From positions 23,682-87,681 of the forward strand of contig JADBWK010000147.1 in NCBI GenBank assembly GCA_020404895.1: 64,000 nt of DNA, given 5' to 3'. Positions 41,526 through 53,206 of the stretch are shown piece by piece. Origin of the DNA: Pseudanabaena sp. M085S1SP2A07QC. GTDB lineage: Bacteria > Cyanobacteriota > Cyanobacteriia > Pseudanabaenales > Pseudanabaenaceae. The notes beneath the pieces were generated by a model. It searched no databases and was not told the origin of the DNA. It saw nothing but the letters and a program-made list of their open reading frames with translations. A program made the translations under genes and the position numbers. Numbering within the stretch: the first letter of the stretch is position 1; each line of letters opens with the position of its first letter.

Positions 41526-41576
41526 GGAACCAGTTTTTGTTGGCGCGGCAAAGCCGCGCCAACAAAAACTGGTTCC
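41526..41576. repeat. 24-bp perfect hairpin with AAA loop
   Basis: ggaaccagtttttgttggcgcggc-aaa-gccgcgccaacaaaaactggttcc. Confidence 0.9.
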
Positions 41577-42233
41577 TTATGAGTTTATCTGTTGCCTTAT
41601 CCATTTCCTAAACTCACGTATCAATTTGTTGTCGTCATTGGATACTGACTGTTGCAAAAATCGATTAAGAATCTCACTAGAAACCATCGGGAATGCAAGA
41701 CTGAAATCGTTTTCTAAATATGCGTCGCCTTGCAATTTATAGATGCGGATACTTGAATCGCTATATTTCCATATTTCGGGTACACCTAGATCTCTATAAA
41801 TTGCAAATCTACGGTTGCTAGGACTAGTAATATCCACTTCAACGACTAAATCAGGAGGAGGATCGTTCTCAAGGTCAATTTCACGACCAGTAATGCGATC
41901 GCTATTTTGAATATAAAAACAACAGTCTGGCTCTACACCTACAGCTAAGTCTTCTCGATTTAGTCTTGTCGAGCCAAATCCCCGAATGCCTAAATCTAAT
42001 TCTTCTGTTAGTGCAATAACTATTCTCTCTAGGATGTAGTTGATGGTTTCATGCAATCCCAAAGGCATTTGTATTTCTAAAATTCCGTGATAATAAGCTA
42101 AATGAATGGATCGCTGGTCGCCCATATCAGTCAGCATGGCTTGGTAGGTTTGCCAACTAATATTTGGTAGTACAGCGTTATTAGCTGGTGCTGCTGCAAT
42201 TTCTGGTTTGGATATGATGGATGTAATAGTCAT
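41577..42233 (-). CDS. Uma2 family (DUF820) putative endonuclease
   Basis: EPDCCFYIQNSDRITGREIDLENDPPPDLVVEVDITSPSNRRFAIYRDLGVPEIWKYSDSSIRIYKL. Confidence 0.92.
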   Translation of the reverse strand: MTITSIISKPEIAAAPANNAVLPNISWQTYQAMLTDMGDQRSIHLAYYHGILEIQMPLGLHETINYILERIVIALTEELDLGIRGFGSTRLNREDLAVGVEPDCCFYIQNSDRITGREIDLENDPPPDLVVEVDITSPSNRRFAIYRDLGVPEIWKYSDSSIRIYKLQGDAYLENDFSLAFPMVSSEILNRFLQQSVSNDDNKLIREFRKWIRQQINS

Positions 42234-42340
42234 AACGGTTTGCTACTACGATTTCATTTAAGGGCTATAAAAATTCAATATGTATTACATACTTTGTAGC
42301 ACAAAATAGCAAAATGCCTCTCTAATTCAATTGAGGATCA

Positions 42341-42415
42341 AAAAAAAGGATTTTGAGAAATACTCAAAATCCTTTTTTTATTGTTAAATATGTTGCTTTG
42401 CAACATATTTAACAA
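42341..42415. terminator. Two consecutive hairpins downstream of petD
   Basis: aaaaaaaggattttgag-aaata-ctcaaaatccttttttt, then ttgttaaatatgttgc-ttt-gcaacatatttaacaa. Confidence 0.8.
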
Positions 42416-42901
42416 TTAGAACAAGCCTAAAGTCAAAGACTTGTCAATTGGCATAGTCGAACCAATACCCAACCAGAGAGTAACAGCAGTACCAAACAAG
42501 AATACAGCCATCGCTACAGGACGACGGAAAGGATTTTGGAACTTGTTTACATTCTCAATGAAAGGAATGAGAATCAATCCAACAGGAATCAAACTTTGGA
42601 GCAGTACGCCCAAAAGCTTGTTAGGAACAATCCGCAAAATTTGGAATGCAGGATAAAGGAACCACTCAGGCAAAATTTCCAAAGGAGTTGCAAAAGGGTT
42701 CGCAGGTTCGCCGACCATAGTGGGGTCAAGGACAGCCAAACCAGTGATCAATGCGATCGTACCAGTAATTACAACTGGGAACATGTACAACAGGTCATTG
42801 GGCCAAGCTGGTTCGCCGTAGTAGTTGTGACCCATGTTCTTTTCCAACTTTGCACGCAAAATTGGATCATTTAAATCAGGGAGCTTTTCAGTCTTTGCCA
42901 T
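42416..42901 (-). CDS. petD: Cytochrome b6f complex subunit IV
   Basis: [40 protein letters not shown]. Confidence 0.98.
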   Translation of the reverse strand: MAKTEKLPDLNDPILRAKLEKNMGHNYYGEPAWPNDLLYMFPVVITGTIALITGLAVLDPTMVGEPANPFATPLEILPEWFLYPAFQILRIVPNKLLGVLLQSLIPVGLILIPFIENVNKFQNPFRRPVAMAVFLFGTAVTLWLGIGSTMPIDKSLTLGLF

Positions 42902-42983
42902 GTTATTGCTTTATTTATTGCGTTATGGTTTTCTAAAATTATCTAATAGGAAAATCACATAAGTGTTTCTAGGAAAAGAAACC

Positions 42984-43631
42984 TTACAAAGGACCAGAAA
43001 TACCTTGTTTACGGATCATCAAGAAGTGAGCCAACATGAATACCGCAATCAACCAAGGCAATACAAAGGTATGCAAGCTGTAGAAACGGGTAAGAGTTGG
43101 TTGACCAACACTTTGACCACCGCGCAATAGCTCAACTAATGTTCCACCAACAACAGGAATTGCATCAGGTACGCCAGATACGATCTTTACTGCCCAGTAT
43201 CCTACTTGATCCCAAGGTAAGGAGTAACCTGTTACACCAAAGGTAACTGTGATTACAGCAAGGATTACGCCTGTAATCCAAGTCAATTCGCGTGGTTTTT
43301 TGAAACCGCCAGTTAAATACACGCGAAAAACGTGCAAGATCATCATCAACACCATCATACTTGCTGACCAACGGTGGACAGAGCGGATCAACCAACCGAA
43401 ATTAACGTCGGTCATGATGTAGCGAACTGAGTCAAATGCTTCGGTTACGGATGGCTTGTAATAAAATGTCATCGCGAAACCTGTCGCGAACTGAATCAGG
43501 AAGCAGGTGAGGGTAATGCCACCGAGACAGTAAAAAATATTGACGTGAGGAGGAACGTACTTACTAGTAACGTCCTCAGCGAGCGCCCCGACTTCAAGGC
43601 GATCGTTAAACCAATCGTAAACTTTACTCAT
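42984..43631 (-). CDS. petB: Cytochrome b6
   Basis: [60 protein letters not shown]. Confidence 0.98.
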   Translation of the reverse strand: MSKVYDWFNDRLEVGALAEDVTSKYVPPHVNIFYCLGGITLTCFLIQFATGFAMTFYYKPSVTEAFDSVRYIMTDVNFGWLIRSVHRWSASMMVLMMILHVFRVYLTGGFKKPRELTWITGVILAVITVTFGVTGYSLPWDQVGYWAVKIVSGVPDAIPVVGGTLVELLRGGQSVGQPTLTRFYSLHTFVLPWLIAVFMLAHFLMIRKQGISGPL

Positions 43632-43765
43632 GTAATTGAAAAACCCAAGATTGCTGAACTAGTTAACAATTTTTTGATAGCTGTAATATATTTTAATGCT
43701 TTTGACAGATGTAAGCAAACTCAAACATAGTTTTTTAACAGTTTTTTTAAATATACATAACGATT

Positions 43766-44353
43766 ATGAACGATTTACCTGATAAATCTACAGACAAGGA
43801 TAGCGATCGAGATCGCCCTGAGAGCAATAGTGTCTCGATCCGCGAAATGAATATCGATGATATTGCAACAATTTTTCACTTAGGCGAACAATTATTTACC
43901 AGTGACTTATATCCATACCTCTATCGCACATGGGACGAGTGGGAAGTAATCGGGATGTACAACACTGATTCTGAATATTGCCTAGTTGCCGAAATCGATG
44001 ATCAACTTGCAGGATTCATTCTCGGCACGATCATTAATAAAGCCTCATGGAAATATGGCTATATCACTTGGCTAGGAGTAAATCCTAATTTCCAAAGGCG
44101 AGGAGTAGCCGATCGCCTAGTCGATAAAATCATTGAGCGCATGATTGAAGATAATGTGCGTTTAATGCTAGTTGATACCGATCCTGCGAACACGCCCGCT
44201 ATTAATTTCTTTAACCGCAAAGGCTTCGGCAATGCCAGAGAACACGTTTTTCTATCGCTAAATCTCGCCAAACATGAATATTACGGCAGACTGATTAATT
44301 ACGAACGTGATAAAGCTGAACGCAACCGTCCGCGATCACGCCGCCGCACTTAA
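43766..44353 (+). CDS. GNAT family N-acetyltransferase
   Basis: SIREMNIDDIATIFHLGEQLF, ITWLGVNPNFQRRGVADRLVDKIIERM, NFFNRKGF. Confidence 0.9.
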   Translation: MNDLPDKSTDKDSDRDRPESNSVSIREMNIDDIATIFHLGEQLFTSDLYPYLYRTWDEWEVIGMYNTDSEYCLVAEIDDQLAGFILGTIINKASWKYGYITWLGVNPNFQRRGVADRLVDKIIERMIEDNVRLMLVDTDPANTPAINFFNRKGFGNAREHVFLSLNLAKHEYYGRLINYERDKAERNRPRSRRRT

Positions 44354-44365
44354 ATTTAATTTTGT

Positions 44366-45457
44366 TTAAAGTTTGTCTGGGGCATCAATCCATTTCTTGA
44401 GAAAAGGACTGACTTTGACTAATAACGATCGCAGTTTTGTGTAATCGTTAGTCTCATGATGAATACGTCCGAGGACAATCCCCACATGGCGATTTTGACT
44501 AGCAGCAAACTGGGCGATCGCAGACTTAGAAAAGTATGGTTTAGTTTTTTGGAAAAACAAATTAAAAGCTGTTGGTTTAAGAAGCCAGTCTCTTGCTTTT
44601 TGATTAGCCTCTTGCTCTTGGGGAGTAATGTCGCCTTCGTCAAGGTTATCTAAGTAAAATCCCTCATGCTTAAGAATGATGTGCGCCAGTTCGTGCATGA
44701 GCGTAAACCAAAACCAATCAATGCGATCATGTCTTAGTGTCAGCGCAATTACTGGATGAGCATCAACATAGAAAGCTGCACCATCTAAGTGAGTTTTGTT
44801 GAGATGAGGAACGATTACAAAGTGAATCCCTAAGCTAAGCAATAGGTCAGGAACTTTAGAGATATCTTCTTCTCGTTCAGCATAGGAAAGCAGAGTAGGA
44901 ATCGCAGATTGCAGTTTGTCATGATCAAATTTGCTAACTTTTTGCGTTTTAGAGATATTTTCAACACGCTTTGCCCAAGCAATCCGAGCATTAACCTCTG
45001 ATTCTTGGTCAGGATTACAACGCAGATTAGCTGCTAATTTAGGTGTTTCGTTCGGAGATGTAATGCCTAAAAATTGACATACATTTTTTTCTAGCTCTTC
45101 AATCGAATCAGATGATTGAATCCATCCACGCCTAATAATTTCTGATACAGGAGTAATACTATAGAGCTTACTTTTGCGACTTATTTCTTGTTCTGCTGTT
45201 TCTTTTTGGGCAAGATGTAGACGGTAGTTTGCTTCTAAGTTAGTCCAAAATTGAGCGGAAGTCCCAAAAGCAGCAGACAATTCTATAGCAGTTTCAGGAG
45301 TTATTTGCTTTGTCCCCTTAACAATTTCATTAATAGCTTGAGCAGGTCTGTCTATAATTTCGGCTAAATCTTTTTGTGTCCATCCCCGCGCATCTATTTC
45401 TTCGCTCAAAATAGTACCAGGAGGGGGAACTCTTGCTGGTTTTAATTGTTTAATCAT
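44366..45457 (-). CDS. XRE-HTH antitoxin fused to ImmA/IrrE-type (M78) metallopeptidase
   Basis: HigA-like PPGTILSEEIDARGWTQKDLAEIIDRPAQAINEIVKG; zinc-peptidase motif HELAHIILKHEG. Confidence 0.9.
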   Translation of the reverse strand: MIKQLKPARVPPPGTILSEEIDARGWTQKDLAEIIDRPAQAINEIVKGTKQITPETAIELSAAFGTSAQFWTNLEANYRLHLAQKETAEQEISRKSKLYSITPVSEIIRRGWIQSSDSIEELEKNVCQFLGITSPNETPKLAANLRCNPDQESEVNARIAWAKRVENISKTQKVSKFDHDKLQSAIPTLLSYAEREEDISKVPDLLLSLGIHFVIVPHLNKTHLDGAAFYVDAHPVIALTLRHDRIDWFWFTLMHELAHIILKHEGFYLDNLDEGDITPQEQEANQKARDWLLKPTAFNLFFQKTKPYFSKSAIAQFAASQNRHVGIVLGRIHHETNDYTKLRSLLVKVSPFLKKWIDAPDKL

Positions 45458-45470
45458 AGTTTTGCACCTT

Positions 45471-45770
45471 TTACTTGTAGTGATCGCTAATTTCTAGAAC
45501 TTGTATATACTTACCTTGCTTATCTTCTTCAATTGTCAAAATTAGTCGCCATTGCTTATTGAGGCGCATTGAGTATTTACCTTTTTTATCTCCCACCAAT
45601 TTTTCTAATCGCCTACTTTTTGGCTCACGTAAATCCTGTTCATTTGATGCCGCAACTATTCGAGACATAACATTAAAAAAAGCATCAACCACGCCTGCTT
45701 CATACTTATCTTCTCCTTTTAGTTCAGTATATAAAGCCTCAAGCTTTTTACTTTTAAATAAGAGTCGCAT
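45471..45770 (-). CDS. HigB/RelE-type toxin
   Basis: MRLLFKSKKLEALYTE...RLEKLVGDKKGKYSMRLNKQWRLILTIEE; directly upstream of the XRE-M78 gene. Confidence 0.82.
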   Translation of the reverse strand: MRLLFKSKKLEALYTELKGEDKYEAGVVDAFFNVMSRIVAASNEQDLREPKSRRLEKLVGDKKGKYSMRLNKQWRLILTIEEDKQGKYIQVLEISDHYK

Positions 45771-46248
45771 AATTGACCTGATATAAATATTTGTGGTCAA
45801 TCATAGCAGTTGATTCATCTATAGGGTGAATAGCATAACGACTACATTACTATTTTTAAAATAAAAATGATGTATCACTTAGATACCGACTAAATTAAAT
45901 ACAGGTTCAATCACTACGGATAGAGTCTAGAGTGTTTATATAACTCTTGCCAACTCTAAATATATTTGTAAAGTTTTGTGAAGCTTTTTCTATTGTCAGT
46001 TGATTTACGATACAGATTTATAATTTTCAGATTTTATTGTTCTCGAGAATAAATTAAGGATAATGAAAAAATACAGGAATACAAGCAGGATATCAATAGA
46101 GATAAAATTATCCAGATTGCAGAATCAACACAATTAATTTTTAGCCATTTTTAGTAATTCATTGATATCTTGTTCGTGATTGGGGGAATACTGAAATTTA
46201 GAAGCACAGACAACGTACTCTTGATACACTAAACACGCTAAAAATCAC

Positions 46249-46896
46249 ATGACTTCAGATTCTCCAAATGACGATAACAACAATCTGATACAAACAACAC
46301 TTGAATGGATTACTAGCTCTGGAATTAATGGTATGGGAATTTTGCCTTCTGCAAAGCAGGTGGCAGAAGACCACTTTAATAAGTCAGCTAGTATTGATGA
46401 TGCTATTAACTCGATTATTGCTTGGAGGACAACCTATGCTGCTGGGACAGGTTTTATTACTGGTCTAGGTGGTATTGCTGCAATGCCCATTGCCATCCCC
46501 GCAGGTTTAGCTGCGTCCTATGCACTTGGATCAAATACCGCCGCCGCAATTGCATATCTTCGAGGATATGACATTCATTCTGAACAAGTAAGAACAATGA
46601 TTCTGTTATGTCTGATTGGTGAAGCAGGCGAAGGAGTTCTCAAAACCGCAGGAATTGCAATTGGAACAAAAATAACTCAAAAACTGATTAAACAGATACC
46701 TGGAAAGGTTTTGATTGAAATTAATAAAAAGATTGGTTTCCGACTAATTACCAAGGCTGGCGAAAAAGGAGTGATCAATCTTATGAAATTAGTGCCACTG
46801 GTTGGAGGTATTGTTGGCGGATCATTTGACGGGATATTTGTTAATACCTGTGGAAAAAATGCTAAGAGAGTATTCCATCAAGAGTCCGATATTTAA
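46249..46896 (+). CDS. EcsC family-like protein
   Basis: LPSAKQVAEDHFNKSASIDDAINSIIAWRTTYAAGTGFITGLGGIAAMPIAIPAGLAASY. Confidence 0.75.
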   Translation: MTSDSPNDDNNNLIQTTLEWITSSGINGMGILPSAKQVAEDHFNKSASIDDAINSIIAWRTTYAAGTGFITGLGGIAAMPIAIPAGLAASYALGSNTAAAIAYLRGYDIHSEQVRTMILLCLIGEAGEGVLKTAGIAIGTKITQKLIKQIPGKVLIEINKKIGFRLITKAGEKGVINLMKLVPLVGGIVGGSFDGIFVNTCGKNAKRVFHQESDI

Positions 46897-46920
46897 TGGA
46901 AATCTAAACTAAAATAGAGC

Positions 46921-46962
46921 GCAATCTATATGATCATCGCGATCGCTGATCATATAGATTGC
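46921..46962. repeat. Palindrome centred on a HIP1 octamer
   Basis: gcaatctatatgatcatcGCGATCGCtgatcatatagattgc. Confidence 0.75.
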
Positions 46963-47053
46963 CTTGCCAATCAAATAGATGCACCTCAGCAGCGTGGCGA
47001 TCTGTAAGTACTTAAATATATTTAAAGAGTTGCAACGATTTTTGTTAGACTAG

Positions 47054-48139
<1,086 letters not shown>

Positions 48140-48183
48140 GCAAATAGTTCAAGATCCGCTCAAATATTGCTGAATATTAAGAT

Positions 48184-48212
48184 AAAAAAGCGGCGCTTCG
48201 CGCCGCTTTTTT
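48184..48212. terminator. Bidirectional terminator between ilvC and mrdA
   Basis: aaaaaagcggcgcttcgcgccgctttttt. Confidence 0.88.
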
Positions 48213-50040
48213 AGTTGTTTGTTACCGTAGAAGCTGGCATATTATTGGGGGAATTTGGCTGTTTTTTAATTTGCATATAAGCCTCAACAGTTTTCACTGC
48301 CAGAGGGGCTGCAACTGCACTACCACCACCACCACCTGCATTCTCTGCAAATACAGTTACGACAATTTCAGGTTTTTCATAGGGTGCATATACAGTAAAC
48401 CATGCATGATTAAGACGAGGAGGATCTTGGGCGGTGCCAGACTTACCTGCCATCGCTATTTCTGAAGAATTTAGAGATGCAGCAGTACCGAACTCAAATA
48501 CAGATCTTAAAGCCTTTTGCAAGGCTGCCAAATTTGATGGCGCTATATTCAGAGATTGTCGCCATTCCCTTGCATCATTATCGTCCAATAGCAAATGGGG
48601 TCTAATTTTAAATCCACCATTAGCAACAGTAGCAGTCATCATCGAAACTTGAACAAGATTAGCCTGCACATCACCCTGTCCAATCGACATATTCAGAGTA
48701 TTGCCGACATACCAAGGTTCGCCAATTACCCGCTTTTTCCACTCTTCGTCTGGAACTGTACCTTTGGTTTCTTCCTCTTTTATTTCAATGCCTGAATATT
48801 CACCATAACCAAATTTATGCGACCACGAAGCAAGGTCTTTCTCACCCACGCGCATACCTACCTGTCCAAAGAAAGTATTGCTGCTGAATGCCATCGCATC
48901 ATAAAAGCCAATTGTGCCAAACCCCGCTTTGTTATGATCCCAAAATTGAAAACCACCCACATCAAGATAGGGGTAGGTCGCAAGGACATCATTTATACCA
49001 AATTTGTTGGTTTCTAAACCAGCGGTCATGGTTACGACCTTAAAGGTACTAGCTGGAGGATATACCTGCAAGACTCGATTTACAAAAGGATGGTCTTTTT
49101 CTTGTAAGCGTTTCCACGTTGCGTCAGAAATCTTGCCCGAAAACAGATTTGGATCAAAGGCGGGATGACTAACCATGGCGAGTATTTCCCCATTATTAGG
49201 ATCCATCGCGATAATCCCGCCTTGCTGCTCGCCTAAAATCTTTTCTACAGCTTTTTCTAAATCTGCGTCAAGTGTCATTTTGACGGCATTACCCGCTTTA
49301 GGTGGTTTCTGACCTAAAATTCGCAGCACCTTACCAAAAGCATCGACTTCTACCTGTTGTCCGCCCCATTCACCACGCAGTTGATTTTCAAAGGCATATT
49401 CCACTCCGGCTTTCCCAATTACATCCCCAGGCCGATAACCTTTTTCGCGTAACTTGGGTAATTCTTCGGCAGTTAGTTCTCCTGTATAGCCCAACACATG
49501 AGCTGCGACATCACCATTGGGATAATAGCGTACGGCTTCTGGCTCAACTTTTACACCTGGTAATTCGAGGCTGTGCTCGGAGAGAACAGTCACAAGTTTG
49601 GGGCTAATCGATGTAGAAACTCGCACTAGGCTTGGAGAGTTATAACCTTCCTGTTCTAGCTTATCGGTAATCGTCTGAGCTGAAACGCCAATTAATCCAG
49701 CTAAACGATTAATAATTGGCTGCCATTTGTCCTTAGATTGAGCGATCGGCCATAGATAAATTACATGCGCTAAGCGGCTTGAAGCTAAAATATTACCTTT
49801 TCGATCAAACAGCCGACCTCTTTCAGGGGGTTTGGCAATTAATCTGATCCGATTATTCTCAGCAAGTTGTTGATTTCGATCGCCTTCAATCAATTGCAAG
49901 TAAAAAAGTCGTCCACCTAAAATCCCGATTAGCACCAATACGCTTAGCAAAAATAAAATAGCCGCCCTCATCCCTTTTCCCATCGTGCGGGTGTTTTCGG
50001 TGGGATTAAAAGGTGAAATTTGTCGTTGCGTAAAAGTCAT
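48211..50040 (-). CDS. mrdA: Penicillin-binding protein 2
   Basis: YPPASTFKVVTMTAGLE (SxxK), SSN motif FSSNTFFGQVG, KSGTAQ; N-term PBP dimerisation domain. Confidence 0.94.
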   Translation of the reverse strand: MTFTQRQISPFNPTENTRTMGKGMRAAILFLLSVLVLIGILGGRLFYLQLIEGDRNQQLAENNRIRLIAKPPERGRLFDRKGNILASSRLAHVIYLWPIAQSKDKWQPIINRLAGLIGVSAQTITDKLEQEGYNSPSLVRVSTSISPKLVTVLSEHSLELPGVKVEPEAVRYYPNGDVAAHVLGYTGELTAEELPKLREKGYRPGDVIGKAGVEYAFENQLRGEWGGQQVEVDAFGKVLRILGQKPPKAGNAVKMTLDADLEKAVEKILGEQQGGIIAMDPNNGEILAMVSHPAFDPNLFSGKISDATWKRLQEKDHPFVNRVLQVYPPASTFKVVTMTAGLETNKFGINDVLATYPYLDVGGFQFWDHNKAGFGTIGFYDAMAFSSNTFFGQVGMRVGEKDLASWSHKFGYGEYSGIEIKEEETKGTVPDEEWKKRVIGEPWYVGNTLNMSIGQGDVQANLVQVSMMTATVANGGFKIRPHLLLDDNDAREWRQSLNIAPSNLAALQKALRSVFEFGTAASLNSSEIAMAGKSGTAQDPPRLNHAWFTVYAPYEKPEIVVTVFAENAGGGGGSAVAAPLAVKTVEAYMQIKKQPNSPNNMPASTVTNN

Positions 50041-50208
50041 ATTGCTTAGGAAAGATTTTTAAAAAGATTTTTTCGCTAGAATAATAGATAGATCTATTGT
50101 ATGGCGATCGTGAATTTAATTAATTCCATTGCAAGTTTAGTGGACATTTTCGCTGTTCTCAAAGCACAAAAGCAAGCTACTGCCGTCTTTCAGAGGAGTT
50201 AAAAGTCC

Positions 50209-50646
50209 GTGATTGTGACACCTGTGCGTCCTGTAGGGCGAAAGTGGAGAAATCTTAGTTTTACTTCAACCCTCTATCTTGCCCCAGTACTAGACCTGTT
50301 GCTTGACGAAGTACCGTCAGAATGGCAGCCAGAATTACGTTTGGGTTTGCAAGAAGCATTAGTCAATGCAGTAAAGCATGGAAATTCCCTCGATCCATGC
50401 AAGCAAATCACCGTTAAATTTTCGATAGTTTCGCAATCTTATTGGTGGGAGATCACTGATCAGGGTAAAGATATGCAATCCTCTGGTGGATCAAAAGATG
50501 ATCCCACTCCATGTCATGACTTGGAATGTGGCAGAGGATTCTATATATTACGCAAGATTTTTGAGCATGTGCATTGGGATATGGGTACACATCGTTTGAC
50601 TTTGTGCAAGCGAATTGATCGATTAAGTAAACCGATAATTTTTTAG
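50209..50646 (+). CDS. Anti-sigma regulatory factor (RsbW-like HATPase)
   Basis: RLGLQEALVNAVKHGNSLDPCKQITV, WWEITDQGKDM, CGRGFYILRKIFEHVHW. Confidence 0.9.
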   Translation: MIVTPVRPVGRKWRNLSFTSTLYLAPVLDLLLDEVPSEWQPELRLGLQEALVNAVKHGNSLDPCKQITVKFSIVSQSYWWEITDQGKDMQSSGGSKDDPTPCHDLECGRGFYILRKIFEHVHWDMGTHRLTLCKRIDRLSKPIIF

Positions 50647-50666
50647 GTTTACTTAATCGATCAATT
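50613..50666. terminator. 20-bp perfect hairpin whose left arm lies in the 3' end of the anti-sigma gene
   Basis: aattgatcgattaagtaaac-cgataattttttag-gtttacttaatcgatcaatt. Confidence 0.75.
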
Positions 50667-50877
50667 ATCAATTATCAATATTTAGAATTAGGAGAAGGCG
50701 AAACATTCTCCTAATAGTTTTTTTACTACTTTATTACTGTATTTAATTAGCTAATTGCCAATGATAAATATCAGAATTTGTTTTCCTAAAGACAAAATCG
50801 TATATTTAATAACATAAAGTTTAAGATAAGGTTATGCAGATGTCGATAACTTCTTTAGCTAGGGCGAAATTAAACCT

Positions 50878-53166
50878 ATGACTCCGATGACTTTATTAGC
50901 TGAAGCTCCAGTAGAACGTTTAGGTCATCCGATTGATGATGAAATAGCTTGTGTAAACGTGCGGGAATGTAATGCGGTAGTAGATGCATGGATCCCAGAC
51001 TGGCTGAGAAGTAGTTGGGAGAAATCGCAAAGGGGTGAAATTTTAGATAATGAAGATGTTGTTGGTCGAGCTTTAGATTTTGCCTATAAACTCCATGATG
51101 GACAATGCCGTGCATCGGGAGAGCCTTATATATTACATCCGATCGCAGTTGCGGCAATCCTGAAAGATTTAGGTGGAAGTAATGCGATGATCGCCGCAGG
51201 TTTTTTACATGATGTGGTGGAAGATACAGATGTATCCTGTGATCAGATCGAAGAAATGTTTGGGAAAGAAGTACGACAATTGGTTGAAGGAGTAACCAAA
51301 TTATCGAAACTGAGTTTTGAAAGTAAAACTGAAAGTCAAGCTGAAAACTTTCGCCGCATGTTTCTGGCGATGGCGCAAGATATTCGCGTGATTATTGTGA
51401 AGCTTGCCGATCGCCTACATAATATGCGAACGCTGGAACATTTGCGACCTGAGAAACAAGTATTAATTTCTAGAGAAACGAGAGAGATCTTTGCGCCTTT
51501 GGCTAATCGTCTGGGGTTAGGGCAAATCAAATGGGAATTGGAAGACATTGCTTTTAAATATATTGAGCCAGATCAGTATCAAACGATGGTGTCTCTGGTT
51601 GCCGAGACCCATGAGGATCGCCACGAACAGTTGACGGAGGTGACAAGGGTATTAGCTGATCGGCTGGAATCAATGGGCATTGATGATTTTGAAATTAGTG
51701 GTAGACCAAAGCATCTGTATGGCATCTACCGCAAAATGGAGCGCCAGAAGAAACAATATAACGAGATTTATGACATCCAAGCCGTTAGAGTAATCGTCAA
51801 TACCAAAGAAGAATGCTATCGGGTTCTTGCGGTTGTCCATGACTATTTCTGTCCGATTCCTGGTCGTTTTAAAGACTACATTGGTTTACCCAAACCAAAC
51901 CGCTATCAATCGCTGCATACGGCGGTAATTGGACCAAAAGGACAACCTGTGGAAGTGCAGATTCGCACATGGGAAATGCATCATATCGCTGATTATGGCA
52001 TTGCAGCGCATTGGAAATATAAAGAGAGTAATTCGACTAGCAAGCCACTTAAGGGGGATGATCAAAAATTTACTTGGCTGCGTCAGTTGGTGGAATGGCA
52101 GCGCGAATTGAAAGATCCTCAGGAATATCTTGATAGCGTCAAGGAAGATTTATTTGATAGTGAAGTTTATGTCTTTAGTCCTAAGGGCGATGTGTATTGC
52201 TTGCCTCGAGGCTCGACACCTGTAGACTTTGCCTATCGCGTGCACACTGAAGTTGGCAATCATTGCTCTGGTGCATTGGTAAATAATGTGATGGTTCCTT
52301 TGCAACGTCCGCTTAAACATGGCGATATTGTCACAATTCTCACCCAAAACAATGCCCACCCCAGTACCGATTGGATTAATTTTGTTGCTACTAATTCGGC
52401 AAAAAGTAGAATTCGGCAATGGTTTAAGCGATCGCGCCGTGATGAAAATCTTGCATTAGGTCGCAGTGCCTTAGAAAGAGAACTAGGCAAAAATGGATTG
52501 GAAGCATTGCTCAAATCTGACCAAATGCAAAAACTTGCTGAACGCTGTAATTATCACAATGTTGAGGATCTAATTGCAGGTATTGGCTACGGTGAAACTT
52601 CAGTTAATTCTGTAGTTAATAAACTGCGTGAAAATCAACACAATGATCGTTACTTCAATCCTCAAAAGTATGAAGCACGCCATGAAAGCCCCCATCATAG
52701 TAACAACTCTAAGTCGCCAATTTTAGGGCTAGAGGGTATGGTTTACTCGATCGCAGGTTGTTGCGCTCCACTTCCAGGAGAACCGATCACAGGTGTCGTC
52801 GCGTTAGGTAGTAATCGAGGCATCACGATTCATCGTCATGATTGCATTAATTTAGCGAATATCCCTAGCGATCGCCTGTTGCATGTAGGTTGGAATCAGC
52901 AAAAGGATAATGATCAAGTTCAAACCTATCCCATTGATATTCGGGTGGAAACAATTGATCGTGTAGGAGTACTGAGAGATATTTTGACTCGTCTATCGGA
53001 TAACAAAATTAATGTCCGTAAGGCAAATGTGCAAACTAAAAAAGGTAAGGCAGCAATTATTGATTTGAGTATTGATATTAGCGATCGCCACCAATTTGAT
53101 CGGGTTTGCAATCAAATCAATAAAATGTGTGACACGCTCTCTGTTTCGCGCCTTGTCTCTGAGTAA
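50878..53166 (+). CDS. Bifunctional (p)ppGpp synthetase/hydrolase
   Basis: HD domain HPIAVAAILKDLGG...AGFLHDVVEDTDV; synthetase KDYIGLPKPNRYQSLHTAVIGPKG; TGS and ACT domains. Confidence 0.96.
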   Translation: MTPMTLLAEAPVERLGHPIDDEIACVNVRECNAVVDAWIPDWLRSSWEKSQRGEILDNEDVVGRALDFAYKLHDGQCRASGEPYILHPIAVAAILKDLGGSNAMIAAGFLHDVVEDTDVSCDQIEEMFGKEVRQLVEGVTKLSKLSFESKTESQAENFRRMFLAMAQDIRVIIVKLADRLHNMRTLEHLRPEKQVLISRETREIFAPLANRLGLGQIKWELEDIAFKYIEPDQYQTMVSLVAETHEDRHEQLTEVTRVLADRLESMGIDDFEISGRPKHLYGIYRKMERQKKQYNEIYDIQAVRVIVNTKEECYRVLAVVHDYFCPIPGRFKDYIGLPKPNRYQSLHTAVIGPKGQPVEVQIRTWEMHHIADYGIAAHWKYKESNSTSKPLKGDDQKFTWLRQLVEWQRELKDPQEYLDSVKEDLFDSEVYVFSPKGDVYCLPRGSTPVDFAYRVHTEVGNHCSGALVNNVMVPLQRPLKHGDIVTILTQNNAHPSTDWINFVATNSAKSRIRQWFKRSRRDENLALGRSALERELGKNGLEALLKSDQMQKLAERCNYHNVEDLIAGIGYGETSVNSVVNKLRENQHNDRYFNPQKYEARHESPHHSNNSKSPILGLEGMVYSIAGCCAPLPGEPITGVVALGSNRGITIHRHDCINLANIPSDRLLHVGWNQQKDNDQVQTYPIDIRVETIDRVGVLRDILTRLSDNKINVRKANVQTKKGKAAIIDLSIDISDRHQFDRVCNQINKMCDTLSVSRLVSE

Positions 53167-53169
53167 TTT

Positions 53170-53206
53170 AAAAAACTTCTTTTCCCTTGGGGAAAAGAAG
53201 TTTTTT
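53170..53206. terminator. Hairpin terminator after the rel/spo gene
   Basis: aaaaaacttcttttcc-cttgg-ggaaaagaagtttttt. Confidence 0.85.

Noticed and set aside
46000-46240. AT-rich intergenic region upstream of the EcsC-like gene checked for an RNA gene
   Set aside because: No convincing tRNA or structured RNA could be folded by eye
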